A stretch of DNA of 64,000 nt, taken from contig BEXV01000020.1 in the NCBI GenBank assembly GCA_003118195.1, positions 246,434-310,433 of the forward strand, in the 5' to 3' direction. This document shows positions 13,236 through 25,860 of the stretch, one piece after another; the stretch's first letter is position 1; each line of letters opens with the position of its first letter. The notes beneath the pieces were generated by a model that saw only the letters and a program-made list of their open reading frames with translations, had not been told where the DNA came from and made no database searches. This DNA is from Hemicentrotus pulcherrimus. Taxonomy: Eukaryota; Echinodermata; Echinoidea; Camarodonta; Strongylocentrotidae. Made by a program: the position numbers and the translations under genes.

Positions 13236-14222
13236 GTGTCTGATGATGGTGTGTTCGACGGATGGAGAAAGGTGCGAATGAGAAAGGGTAGAGTGACATC
13301 GTGGACGAGGTGTGGAGTGAGCACCGAAAGAAAAACGGATGGAAAATTTAAAAAGAGGATGCTTCTTATTTTTAGGACAGTTTCAGTTGTCACGTGACTT
13401 TCAAAATTGTTGAAAATGAAGGGAAATATGTTCATGATAAATTATGTCCAGTGATGAATTAAAAAAAAGTAAAATATAATTGGTATCTGTCGAACAAATG
13501 CAAAATGTGTTTAACAAACCGTGTTTTAAAACGCCTGTACAAAGACATGTGGTAATTGATGGGCTTGTCAAATATTCGGCAATCAGAAAAAGACACGGTT
13601 TGTTAAAGAAAAATAATAATCGTTAACATAATTTCAACAATGATGGTGCATACTTTACGCGATTCTCATAAACAGGAGGCATTTCATTTTTCATGTATTT
13701 GCGATTTTCATTATTGAAAAGTGACACTGTACCTGCACATGTAGAAATACATCATTGAACTTCTAATCAAAACCAGACTTGGCCACCTTTCTCCGATCAG
13801 TGTGTCAAAAAAACATACACTGTGTTGATTTATTCCAAGATAAATCGTCCAAAAAGGAAATTAAGCATACGATAAATGTATGCATGGTGCTCCAGTGTTA
13901 ACAGGTAGCAAGGAACCGTGACAAGACAAATAAAGCTATGCGTGGGACTGCAGGGTTCCCTATTGCGGTTTTAACTGCCTTTTGTCTTCTTCTTTTTTCT
14001 TCCCCTTCGAGTGTTTTGTTTCACCGATGGTACTTTTGCTCGTTTCACACGCTTTTATTTTATAGATACCACTATGGACGTTTGAAATATCACCCTTCAT
14101 TATTTTATGATTGACTTTTAATTTTCAATAAATTTTGCACAACCTTGCCGTTGAAATGGATATGGTGATGTCTAAATGCGAAAAGATATAACGGTGATAT
14201 GTAATCACACGACTGGAGTTTA
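13236..14222. other. Non-coding AT-rich DNA
   Basis: No recognisable gene, structured RNA or repeat was found. Open frames on both strands near 13160-13440 overlap the end of the foldback-like repeat and carry no motif. Confidence 0.6.
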
Positions 14223-14302
14223 TTAACCCTTTGCTTACGGGAACCTGGCGGTCCCTGTGTTAAGCCTATGGGACTTATACAATTCAGTAGTCAATGGGTT
14301 AA
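14223..14302 (-). mobile_element. 80-bp TTAA-flanked MITE-like element, copy 2
   Basis: TTAA at 14223-14226 and 14299-14302 bounds an interior that starts CCCTTTG and ends CAATGGG. It is the same total length as copy 1 at 8288 and in the opposite orientation. Aligned by eye, it shares the blocks GACT(A/G)CTGAATT, TCCCATAG(A/G)CTTAACAC and CCAGGTTCC with copy 1. The fixed length and boundaries in two copies make this a real dispersed element family. Confidence 0.7.
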
Positions 14303-14584
14303 GCTACATGTAACTTTCATATCATTCACGGTGTGATGACAGCCGAAACGATTGATGCATGTTGCATCAACTCCTTGTTGATGGGGATGGGGATTGTACA
14401 ATGACAATTCAACGAACATTATGTGCCACAAAAGACTGCGTTTATCTGTGGATCGGCATTGAACATTCGCTGAAAAGAAATGATCCTTGGTGGTATCGTT
14501 ATTCATCTGTAGCACAAATATGAATTTCATTACAGCTACGGTGATGTGTGTGGGTGATAAAGGGACAAAGGGGTGTATAATTAT

Positions 14585-14849
14585 GAGACGGGGACACAGG
14601 GAGAGAGTGAGGTAGAGAAAAATAGAGAGATGGGGATACAGAGAGAGAACAAGAGAGAGAGAGAGAGATGGAGGGTGAGAGGAGAAAGAATGAGAGAGAG
14701 ACAGACAGACAGAGAGACAGAGATAATGAGAGAAAGAGGTTGGGTGGAGGGTGAGAGGGGAGAAGATGAGAGGGATGGAGGTTGAGAGAAAGAAAATGGG
14801 GAAAAGAGAGAGAGAGATAGAGAGAGAGGGAGATTGAAATAAAGAGATA
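14585..14849. repeat. Purine-rich GA microsatellite region
   Basis: About 250 bases are almost all A and G on the + strand, with GAGA, GACAGA and GGGA units. Overlapping open frames on both strands (Arg/Glu on +, Ser/Leu/Pro on -) are purely compositional. Such homopurine tracts can form triplex DNA. Confidence 0.9.
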
Positions 14850-16727
14850 ATTTTGCAACGTACTCGTTCAAGGCCTTACGATAAATTAAACAAATCATCA
14901 CCGTTTGGCCCGCATTGTCAGTTTGTCATGTTTAGAATTGAGGTCGGTTGTCAATCAATCAGCCGTTGGGAGGAAATATGTCTCTGTTGAAATATGGATT
15001 TAAAGTAACAACTCAGCTGAAAATGAATTAGAACTGTTCTGTATAAAGATTTAATCAGATGCAGATAACTGAATGGAAATTTGATATAATTCTCATAAAT
15101 TTGGAAAATTAAGAGATACCTTATATCTTTACAGACCCATGTCAAGATTTTTTTCCGAAACTATAAAGTATTTATTATGGTGAATTAGCATTATCCTATT
15201 ACACGATTTTGCTGTAGGGGCATTTGGAGATTACAAGTGATTTGTGTGTGGTTGTATATTTATGATCTTCAGTATTACCTTTAAAATAATGACATTCTTG
15301 GAAATTACATTTTATTGACTGGGGAACGGTTCTCGAGTGGTAGCAATATATTTGGTCTTTAAAACTTGACTCATTTTTTATTTCCAATATCATTTCGTTT
15401 GATCTGAAAGGGGGAAATATCCCAAACGATTATTGCAATTCAACAATTGTCACTTCTATTTTCTATAAGGATTTATCGAATAATCATATCTTTTTATTTT
15501 TCTTAGAATCCACCTGACCGCTGTTAGCTTTGCTCCCTCGCACAATACTTATATATTTCTCTATCAATCTACATTTATCTGCTCCCATGTATATGTGTAT
15601 ATGTGTATAGCATGACAAATCATTAATCACATGCGAAAGTAATTTGATACGAATGCCCACCTCAGTTAAAGTCGGAGAAAGAGGAAACAGAGAAAGGATT
15701 GCGTGATCCATGTTATATAAAACGCAATGAAGATATTGAATTATTAAATATAAGGAAGATTGAAAGAACAAAATTATGGGATGTTTCATGTGAAGCTTTT
15801 GTTGTGAAATTCACTCCATTCAGTATATGAAACGACGACAAAAAAAATGAATAACATGCGACAGATGCAAATTATAAAAACGCCAACGTATCACAATATA
15901 GTATGTTCCCTTCAACCGTGTGATGTAAACACCATTTGTATTGCGATTACATGGCAGACAACCTTTCTTGGCCTAAGAATAGCTCGAAAGCTGGCTAGAA
16001 TTCTACCTACCCACGCTCTTTTCATCTATCGTGATCATTGAATCAACACGAGATTTCTGCCCTTTATCTTCTGATCATACATGAACGATATTTGAATTAT
16101 TCAGAGAAAACACACATCCCTATAAACAGTGTGTTTTACCTTGACATTAAATCTCCGCCATGCTCTATTGTGACTATCGTGAAGTTATGACGCAAGAGTA
16201 CACGAATATATCGAGAAGATGATCATCCGCAAGCTTCCAAAATAAAGGATTTAATTGTATCCATTCAATGCATTCTATCTTAATTCCAACGTATTTCATA
16301 AAATTACACTATGTATCAACACACGTATAATTATGTAGGCCTATGTGTGAGGACAAGTTTAACCAATATTGCAGATGAAACACTGAATACTTTTTTTGAG
16401 GTGTTTCTAGCTCAACGATGTCGGGATTAAGAAAAAACATTGAACAATTCATTTACAGATGAATCTCTATTTACTCACTCATTCAGCTTAATTACAACAG
16501 CGTTTGGAGGATTAAAAAACAATTAACATCTCAATTTGTAACCATTTTGGCCAAATTTTACGACACAATTTGATACGTACGATAGAAGAGCTCTTTTTAA
16601 CTTAGGGGGGAGACGTTTCCGAGATGTTTTACATTTCTGAACTGTCTTATTCTGACGCGATCAATGGAAGACGCATACCGTCCTTGAATTTGTTTGATGA
16701 AGCTTCTCAAAGAAGTGACTCCCTTTG
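14850..16727. other. Non-coding AT-rich DNA
   Basis: No gene, RNA or clear repeat was recognised. A short TGTATATG direct repeat sits near 15588-15608. Confidence 0.6.
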
Positions 16728-16816
16728 TCCTTCTCTCTCTATCTCTCTCTCTCTCTTTCTATCTCTCCCTCTCTCTTTCTATCTATCTCTCCCCCTCTCT
16801 CTCTCTCTCTCTCTCT
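16728..16816. repeat. CT-rich microsatellite
   Basis: Imperfect TC dinucleotide repeat with TCTA and CCCT interruptions. The Leu-Ser open frame across it is an artefact of the repeat. Confidence 0.9.
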
Positions 16817-18399
16817 GTCACCTGAGTAGGAAGCAAGACAGTGTATAGACCCATCTTCCTATCACTTCAACTTGAATGGTCGGGATGTGGTTTCCATGGC
16901 AACACATCCTCTTTTGTACCACACTAGACGCTTACCTGTGGTGTTGCTGAAGGCTGATGATAATATTCACCAGAAGCTGATGGTTATCTTTTTTAAGCAT
17001 CATGCCGGCGATGAGAAAGATGGTCGAACTTTAGCATTTTATTGAGTCGATGGTAAATTGGGTGACATAAATTTTGAAATGTGATTTAGGGAAGTGTGGT
17101 AAAATGCGTGATTCGTTGCAAGCTTGAGATAAGAATGCATAAGTGGAAAAAGCTACACATGGCTTTTGAGTAGGCCCCACTTATTGGCTACAGGGGATGA
17201 TGAGGATACACGTGTTACGTCTGAAGCATTTATTTTAAAACTTTCAACTTATTTTCACACACGTGAATAATTAAACAAGAAGAAGAATCATAAAAAGAAG
17301 AAAAATATATTAAACAATGAGCATAGACTCCTTCAATTCAATCGACGTTTAGTAAAGGCTCCTTGAAAACGCTTCACAGTATCCAGTTCATGCATTCCCG
17401 GATTTGGAAAGGAAATGGTATCTAATGTAATACTGATTCGTTTCTTTACAGTGCAACACAAAATTACCTCCTACTTACGAAATGTTGTTTGTTTGAAGCA
17501 GCCCAAAATACTGTTGATAGTTTATGCAGATGAAATAGGCGTCTATGTCATAATCATCATTGCATACCATTACATACACGAAGTGATGAGACGCTATTGT
17601 CGCAATGCAGATACTTAGGAAGGGCTACCTCTAAATACCCCTCCCCCACCTTCTCCTACCCCGCTTCTAACTCATCGGTTCATGTGTGCATGCTACAGTG
17701 GAAACGATGAACATTTTGCAATCAAAACGAGTTACGAAAAACACGAAAACATGAAATTTACAAGGAGTATGAATAATTTAGTCGTTACCTGAATATTCAG
17801 GATAAAAAAAGAATATTCATCTGTGGTAAAGCCAAATTTACACTACCGTCTGTCGTGACAATTGTCATTTCTATCACGTGACTCAGGGATCAAACGGAGG
17901 GCCTTGACAGGAACAAAGAGCTCAGGGTCGCCATTTGTAATCAAATTAGAGCCGATTATCCGCTTTAGCAAACTGGGAAGAGAGATGTTTCCTTTGGAAA
18001 TATTTTTTGTTATCCATCCTCGTTTACATGCGACCATGAACTTGTAGGTTTTAAATCATCACATCCTTCCGTTTCACTGTTGAGTTGATCATTCCTTCAT
18101 CGTACGCAAAAGCGGCAATACTAGTGATATCATATGCAATATAGACGTCGACAACTCCGTAAAGACTTTTAGTTCTGTACCAATAATTGATCAGGGTTTA
18201 ATAATAGAAGCGATTGCTTCATGGATTCAAGTTGCCGTATCTCCCGATTCATTTATTAACTCCTAACTATCTATCGATGATTATATTCGTGGGTGCTTTT
18301 TGTCGGTGTGCATAATTACCTTATAATAATTAATGGCGTAAAGTCATGCATAACACAATAACTATAGAGCAATATGGATCTCCAGCAAACTCATAACCC
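16817..18399. other. Non-coding AT-rich DNA
   Basis: Nothing recognisable. A frame near 17415-17618 contains YADE in a hydrophobic context, but it has no other reverse-transcriptase block and was rejected as a retroelement. Confidence 0.6.
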
Positions 18400-18528
18400 C
18401 CCGCCCCCCCCCCCCCCCCCCCCCCNNNNNNNNNNNNNNNNNNNNNNNNNNNNNNNNNNNNNNNNNNNNNNNNNNNNNNNNNNNNNNNNNNNNNNNNNNN
18501 NNNNNNNNNNNNNNNNNNNNNNNNNNNN
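18400..18528. other. Poly-C tract and 103-base assembly gap
   Basis: A long C run (interrupted once by G) leads directly into N at 18426-18528. The gap begins at the homopolymer, so the tract is the probable cause of the break. Its true length is unknown. Confidence 0.95.
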
Positions 18529-19719
18529 TACTTACATTTTACCAAAAAGGTATAGATATTTTGTTTGTCGGAATGATAAAGAATACTACGATCAGCAATG
18601 CTCACAAACATATTGATTAAAGATTTACTCCTTATCGTTTGCTGATTCTAACGGGTCCTAATTTATTGTCACCGGATTTAGCAATAAGATTTGGTTTAAA
18701 TTTGAGATGTGAATACGGGATCACGGGTCAACGAGTCCCTCAGCAATCAGAGGATGTGTTTAATTTGTGCGGTCTCAATATTGACGTTTGAATGTCATTG
18801 TCAATGCTCAGCCGTCAATATTTGGGTGTTTCCCCCACAAACGACATGGAGCCGAGAGTGAAGTGCGTGGACGAGTTATAGGAACTCTTTCATTAACCAA
18901 ATTCGTTCATTATTGAGCCGGGGTGTCTGCTTATTTACGATTCTCCCATCCTAGCGCATGAATGATTATTTATAACACATCAAGAGATTTATGTTGAAAA
19001 TCCTCAAAATAGAATAGCTAGACACCAAAAAGTCCCATTGTGGCGTCCTGTCAGAAAGGGCGTCCCGTATTGCACGACGAACCCCTCAAAGTGCACCCTG
19101 AGGTCATCAAATCCCTAAACATAATTTTGAAGATCATAAATACTTAAACAATCATCGCTGTGATCGCAGATATGATATAGCGCCTCAAAACATACTCCTA
19201 ACTGTCGTGTAAATATTGTTGTTTTCTCAGAAAAGGTGAATTTGGCATAGCGCAGAAGCATCTGTTAGAAATTGAAAAGAATTACGATATTGGGTGAACC
19301 GCTTTGGCACGCTCACCTCCCACTGGAGAGTAATTTAGCGAGTGGTGATGAACTTATAGTGCAACGTGGGCCTCAAATATGTCCAGGGCCAGAATACCCC
19401 TCTGCACAAACAATTACAACTGTCATAACATATTTCATTAGTGTCGAGTGAATCGCATTGGTCTTGACTGCAATGATGCAGGCAAGAAGTGTCCTAAATG
19501 TACAGTTTACTCGCCTTTTTCTCACCTATAATTTGCCAAATATGTCATAAAACATGAATCAAGTCTCTTTCTCTCTTGCATGAGTATTCTCTCACCTAAT
19601 TGTACTTATGGAGGTTCAAAATGATAATTCGATACATGATGACGAATGGTATCGGGTAGAATGCGTACAATGTTCATATTACAATACATTTTGCAATCAA
19701 ACTCGCACTTTATTATATT
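18529..19719. other. Non-coding AT-rich DNA
   Basis: No gene or repeat recognised. Two nearby copies of GTCAATATT-like sequence at about 18775-18825 are short and may be chance. Confidence 0.6.
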
Positions 19720-20110
19720 GGCCAATGAGGGTCTCCCTTCTTAAGATTAAAACTATAACCCCGCGCTCCTGATTGGCTGGTAATACATTCAGAAGGTTGC
19801 ATTCAAACGCAGCATCGTTATTCAGGAACAGAGATGGTCATTATATATGACTGGCACCTTATCTCAAGTAGATAGAGAACAATTAAGCTTAACGGTAGTC
19901 ATCGGGTGAATATGGGGGTTGAATAAGGTAATATTAGGTCTCGTTTCTCTTAGCGCTAAATTACGCGGTTAAGACAGAGCCCCGCGGGATTAAACAGCGG
20001 GCTGGAGGGGGAGACCCTTGGGCAATTATGACCGGGCCCGGCAGGGTGGAAAGCGGACGTCCGAACACTCCGTGTTAAATCCAACACCTAATCAAATTCC
20101 AAGGGTGATT
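19720..20110. promoter_or_regulatory. Candidate regulatory patch with GC-rich island
   Basis: Two CCAAT/ATTGG boxes (near 19721 and 19773), GATA-type words (CTTATCT, AGATAG near 19858-19875) and ACAATTAA lie just upstream of a sharply GC-rich 90-base stretch at 19978-20060. That stretch includes a perfect CCGGGCCCGG palindrome at 20032-20041. The composition stands out from its AT-rich surroundings. Regulatory function is inferred from motif clustering only. Confidence 0.2.
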
Positions 20111-21467
20111 TCGCGACATATGGTGGGCAATTTGTGCTTAAATGTGCCTGACACCATGACAGTAATATGAATTTAGCTCCATTTTATTCCTAGCTAATCC
20201 TAGAAACGTCATTTTGTTCTTTTATATTTTTGGTGATGTGCATGCTGTGTGCAGTTTTGAAATCGCATATTGATCAATAACGTTTTTCACTTGGACGTTT
20301 GAAAGCAGGAGGTCACTCCCTCTTCAGGAAGGGGGAAATACAGGGACGCAATAATCTAGACCATAGGTTACAAAGGTGATTTTAATGTAATTGGGAGCAA
20401 CTGCCAACCCCAACCCCAGATCGTTATCGACGAATGTATTTCTAAATTTCATTTTACGAAGCCTATGTCCTGCTCTAAACTGCGTCAATATGCTATCATG
20501 TTCACAGCGTACGTCATATTGTGCGCGTTGTAGTGGTTTTGAAAACACTGAAGTGACTTGTCGAAACTGCAATGGAATTCTTTACTCCCCATAAACGTCA
20601 CAAAAATATGGAGGTACCTTGTTTTGATCAAGTTCAATTGTCGAGGGTAACTTAATGGAATTCCTACAGCGGTTTTTACAAGGTATGTCAAACTGATTGA
20701 CTATGATCGCACACACAATATCATGCATCGCATTTATAACAAATTGTATACAAAACAGCATGAACAATACGTTCTCACTTCGGATAAGAATGTGAAGAAT
20801 GCATGTACAGTATTCTTTCATATTCTTTCAAAATCTACGAAATTTAAACAAAAGTTACCCCAACATCTTTAAATAATTTTCCAATATATAGAAACACTGT
20901 TCAGAAGCAGTTCGGCGGGTTTAGGTGCAATCACAATCACAGCTTCCGGCAGCCTCTTTCAGTTCTTCTTTCTTTCCCTATCCTGCCCTTCTCTACTTAA
21001 TCCTCGTCCTTTTCTCATTTTTTTCACACCTCCTTTCTCTCTCCATCTTTTTGGAGAGACTGTACTTCTTTTCGATCAGTCCCAGGGTTGTAGTAAACTT
21101 GTCGAAACTCGGTCTCAGTCGGGGAGCATGAGGCGAGAATTACAGAGGCACTTTGGAGACTCGCTGCTTTAGGCGATTATTTCTTCGCTGCATTATTCAG
21201 CCATATTCACGAGCTGTTGGCTTTGAATTTCACCCCGCACCAAATTCCAACATCATCTTAACCATTACAATACTGACAGCTCCGCTTTAACTGAACGCTG
21301 CATTTCGCGCACTTGATTGGTTAATTATATCGATGTAATGCAAGAAGTAAATGATTTTCTTCGTCAGAACTTCAGATTACAGGAGATAGTGTCGACATGA
21401 TTTGGTAATGCCGGAAAGAGAGGGCTCTTTTGTCACGTTTGGGGGGATATCTCTATAATAATTTTGG
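20111..21467. other. Non-coding, no gene recognised
   Basis: A + strand frame at 20391-20594 is cysteine-rich near its end (CARC then CRNC), but it has no flanking domain or splice context and is probably chance. Nothing else stands out. Confidence 0.5.
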
Positions 21468-21860
21468 TGGATAATGAAATTGTGGTAAAGCTTACGCAAC
21501 CAAAATTGAAAAGCAGGAGTATATAGATGCATAATAAAGTTGTGGTTATAACGTGACCTAATCACTATGAACACGACGGACAAAGAAAGCGGATAAAATA
21601 TACAGTTTCTCAGGTAGTCAAAGGAACATCCCTTCACTGCTATTATGTAAACATGTGTAGAACAGGTGTCACATGCACATTCACCTGTTCTAAACACTTT
21701 TACATAATACCAGTGAAGGGATGTTCCTTTGTCTACCTGAGGAACTGTATATTTTGTCCGTTTTCTTTGTCCGTCATGTTCATAGTGTTAACTACCAAGA
21801 GTAGGAAGATGCGTGATAAAATTGTGGTATTTCATAACCAAAATTGATGGCAATAGTAAG
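21468..21860. repeat. Diverged direct repeats flanking a large hairpin
   Basis: Segments at 21468-21523, 21524-21562 and 21807-21860 share GATAA(T)GAAATTGTGGT- and AACCAAAATTGA-like blocks in the same orientation. They look like an old tandem repeat of roughly 50-60 bp that was split by the palindrome at 21563-21787. Confidence 0.45.
21563..21787. repeat. Large hairpin: two 106-bp arms, 13-base loop
   Basis: The left arm 21563-21668 and right arm 21682-21787 are reverse complements with about nine mismatches by my count (roughly 91%) and no indels. The outer ends are CACTATGAACA and TGTTCATAGTG, and the inner ends AACAGGTG and CACCTGTT. Protein-like open frames on opposite strands here are similar to each other only because of this symmetry. 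It could be a foldback MITE or, if transcribed, a long hairpin RNA. Confidence 0.85.
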
Positions 21861-24800
21861 ATGTATCTTGAGAAGAAATCATATCCGTGAAAAGTCTCCC
21901 GATAGTTCTTTTTGCAAATTTAAAATGTCCTTATTTTCACATTAATATGGCGGGAGCGATTCGTTCATCACTCACAGTCTCAGGTTATTCATGCACATAA
22001 AAGATGAGATGCATATATACGTAACTGTAGCTCATGTAGGTTTGTATTGAACAGTTCAGTTGACCTTAAATCTTCCCCATACACTTCCGAACGACACTCA
22101 TGCTATCATACTGCAGCAGACGACATATCGCATGGCTTTCAATTCAATCACAGAATTATGATTCGATCCGTGTGATTTATTGGCGCGTGTTGCCTGGTTA
22201 CGCGAACGCCGTTTCAAAGAATTTTTCGACCGCTTCCTCATGTTGGTCGAGCGTCCCGATTTTCATTCACAAAATATTGATGTTAGCGGTTCAGGTATTG
22301 ACATGTGGATGACTTGATTTGAGGGGTAGAAGAATGCATTTGAGAGAGAGTCAGACGCATGTATATTTCTTGTCATTGGCATTGTGGTTTGACTGGTTTT
22401 GTCATGTTTGCAAACTGGGCGCGTGCATTTGCGTGTTAGGCTATTAGAAATGAAGATTCCTTTTTTTTTTCATCAAATGATGTTCCATCGTTGGTGAAAT
22501 ATTCCACATATGACACTGTGCAAATGTTGAAGTCCAGAAAGAAACGATTCAACAATATTTGGCGCTAAGGTATTCATAAAACACTGTAGATCTGCTGCAC
22601 AGTTAAATTGCATTTCGTAATTGTCTGTCCCTTGAGGGAAATCGCATTCTAATATGATAAATGCGTGTTATGTTATCTTACTGTTAATAGTGTTCTGTAA
22701 ATAACCAGCAATGTCCGAACAAATTAGTATGAAGCTTCATATACACAAAAAAAACGTATGTAAAGAGTTAACATTTTACACCCTAAAACATCGTCTGGAA
22801 CATTTTTTAAAATGTTGCCTTGACGTTAAAATACTACGATTCTGGAAATGAATTGTCGCTCTCATGGTAATATCAATAGAATATTCAATATATCATCTAT
22901 TTTACTGCGCGCACATCTACACACCATTATCATTCAAACCCCAAGTGAATCACTTATCTCTATAGCCTTGACCATGACTTTATCAATATGCAAGTGCTTC
23001 CTTCTGCAAGTACATATATCGAGGAGCTCTTTAACGTGCTTGACCTTCGCATCACTCTGGCCAACGATTGTCCTCCTGCATTACCCATCACTTCATAAAC
23101 CAATATTCTTTGCCAGTACTATTTGGATGTGTTTGCATAGTTACCATGCCATACATGATTATTTGCCAATAAAATCCCACCGCTCAGATAGTCGAACTAT
23201 CCATGAGGGTCTAATTCTGGAACATGTGGTCACACCATCAGTCATCGAAATTTTTTGAACAAGCAAATTCGTAACAAATATTATTTCCTCCAATGTTCTC
23301 TGATAAAGCGTCTTCGAACATTGAAGCAGTTTAAATGACAAAGCAGGCGTCGATAGTTTGGTTTTTGTTTTGGATATATAGAAACGTCCAGGGTGAAAAG
23401 GTCAGAGGGCATTGCTCCTTAAATAGGTATGATTTTCGCCAGCGCGCACCCAGCTTCTTTTGAAACAAGCAACTTTGACACGTCAGGTGTGCGAACAGTG
23501 GGCCCCATTGGAGTTTCACACCTGTAATTTGCACGCTTACGAAAACTCTAGACGGTGTTGATTTGACGTGCATTCGCGGTCAACCAAGAAGATTGGCTTT
23601 CTCGCGTTCTCTTTTAATCACGTCTCCTCGATGAATAGAATCGGGGCATTCTTCACACCAAAGGTGTTGGGTAAATGGATCCATTTCGAGACAATACGAA
23701 GGATAGACCTTTTAAACAAGCAAAGCGTCTTTTGTTAACCACGTAAATCCCTGCTGAAGAGGCACTCTACGCGAAAGAATAGGTTGTAGAAAGAAAATGC
23801 ATCTGTTGGCGATTTTGATGGGCAGGGGAAAAGAGGCACTGTTTGAAAGGGGTTTGTGTGTCTTTTCTCTTAATTACACCTCTGTTGTTTCGTATTTTTC
23901 TTTTTTTTCAGCGCATCCCTTTTTCTTCAAGACAAATACGCTTTATTACTACAAGAGGTGGAGGCATGTTTTCTTGTCTAAACAATAATGAAAATATTGT
24001 TCGTTGATGTTGACATCAAGTCTTGATTTGCATGTAGGGGAGCTTTAACAAAAATCAGGTCCACCCACAAGCTCGAGTGAGATTTGTGTATCTTGCACTG
24101 TTGGTTCCAAGCAGTAATAGCGTACTCCACAGCACTATTGTCCTGCACAAAACTTTTCCCCGAGCATTTCCCCAAACGCCCTTGCTTGCTATTTTTGCAA
24201 GACTTTCAATGTTGCTACCCCTCATTCATAATGTTTTGGGTGACATTGTCTGAAGAGGGGTAGATGACACCCACTTTGCTTCGTCGAGGAGAGCAAACCT
24301 TCCCCTATCACGGATTCGGAGTCGAATTGAAACCTGAAAAATGGGGGACCTTGTTATTCCTGCATGGTTGCCTGCCAGCATGAAAACATTGCCCCATTGT
24401 CGTGATGTTTTGCAGAAATGTGCAACTTTCTTTTCAACGTTTAATATTACACCGTGAAGGTTCTTTTTTTCCGAGCGTTGGAATTTTCAACATTTCCTTT
24501 CCTTTGATACACAGCATTACCATGCAGACACACAGTTTGATTGATATGAATTTCCTTTTAGGAAACACATTGCCACTCACTCTCGAAATGACACTTTCTT
24601 ATTTGCTCTTTGAATGTTATTGATGATTGCCACTCGTTCGCGCACAAACTGTAACAATACATTCAAGAAAAGTCTTTACTTTCTTCGAAATCATTGATAC
24701 CAGATCCTTTTCAACCACTGATGAACTCAAAATCCTAAGCGCTTGTGCACCCTGGGTCTATGAACCTGATTTCCCTGTGCACCGGCTCGCTGATGGGTTC

Positions 24801-25860
24801 AGCCAACCTACCTGCTGGTTCACTTTCTTTAACTATAAGAAAATGTTCGACCCACTTCTTTCCCCTTTATTAAGTTTGCTTGGATCATTTCATTTAAAAA
24901 GAACGTGAGTGGCTCAATGTAATGCAAACTTCATTTAACGGAACGTTAATAATGATGTCATCATTTGATACCTGTTGTCATAGTTTATGTTGTCCATCTG
25001 ATCTTAGTTATACAGGGGTACATGATATGTCAAGCTATTAGATACGAACGTATTTGAAACATCATTATCTCTATATTGAAGGAAACTTGCGTGCTACCAA
25101 TACCACCCAACACGTCTAAATTCGCAAGAGTAACAAAATGAATCAGTTTCCATCAAATCTTCAAAGGCTTGGTCCGCTTACAAAACACTGGTCCGAAAAT
25201 GTTTCGCAGACAGTCCGAGTCCTTTGACACTTCTTTTATCTATGTAATAATACGATGTTGTACACCTAAACCACTAAGTTACGGGTGCCCCTATTCAGCC
25301 AGTGCTGCTACCCGATAATTGAAAGAGACGTGGTAATTGCGTCAATTTGTTGCTCCGACAAAGAACACATCTTATGCTTTCTTTCTTCCTTTATTCCAAA
25401 GTTCTCGAAGAATACTCGAGCCCCTTGAAGCATCCCACTCATCGGACAAAGAGGGATGTTAAAAAAGAATCGTCTAGCACCTGGGGGGAAAATACCCCCT
25501 CCCTCCTACTTACGGGAACGCCATGTCATTTGCAATGGTGGTATGCTTAAGGTGGCCTTTGTTTGAAACACCTTGAAAGTTGATTAGTGTTGGGCACAAG
25601 AGGCGCAGAAATCATACAAATTGCACAAAGATAAAGACATTTCTTTACATCATGCAAGTGCCTTCTCTCTTAATTGTTCTGACTAGACAGATTGACATAC
25701 TATTTTAGATTCGACTTTATCTTTACATTTGTTATCCAGTGTATAAAATAATTGAGAATGATCCTATTTGGTTAGATAGAAATTAATAAAAATTTGGATT
25801 TGAATTTCGAATTTATTTTCAATTGACATTTGAATTGTATCCATTTCTCTTTTTGTAAGG
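21861..25860. other. Non-coding DNA, no gene recognised
   Basis: Longest frames are 90-136 codons without motifs and within chance expectation. Pyrimidine-rich runs near 22450 and 23895 are short. No tRNA, snRNA or repeat family was recognised. Confidence 0.6.

Noticed and set aside
14499..14901. Overlapping open frames of 70-119 codons on both strands
   Set aside because: They are translations of the GA/CT simple-sequence tract.
17415..17618. YADE motif in a hydrophobic context, resembling a reverse-transcriptase YADD box
   Set aside because: The required flanking RT blocks are absent and the frame is short.
20391..20594. Cysteine-rich frame (CARC ... CRNC) like a zinc ribbon
   Set aside because: Isolated, short, no flanking domain or splice signals, and cysteine spacing matches no family I can name.
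22100..22312. YANAVSKNFSTASSC compared with the start of a netrin laminin-N domain
   Set aside because: Only a loose resemblance after gaps. The diagnostic upstream Cys-Pro motif and downstream sequence are missing.
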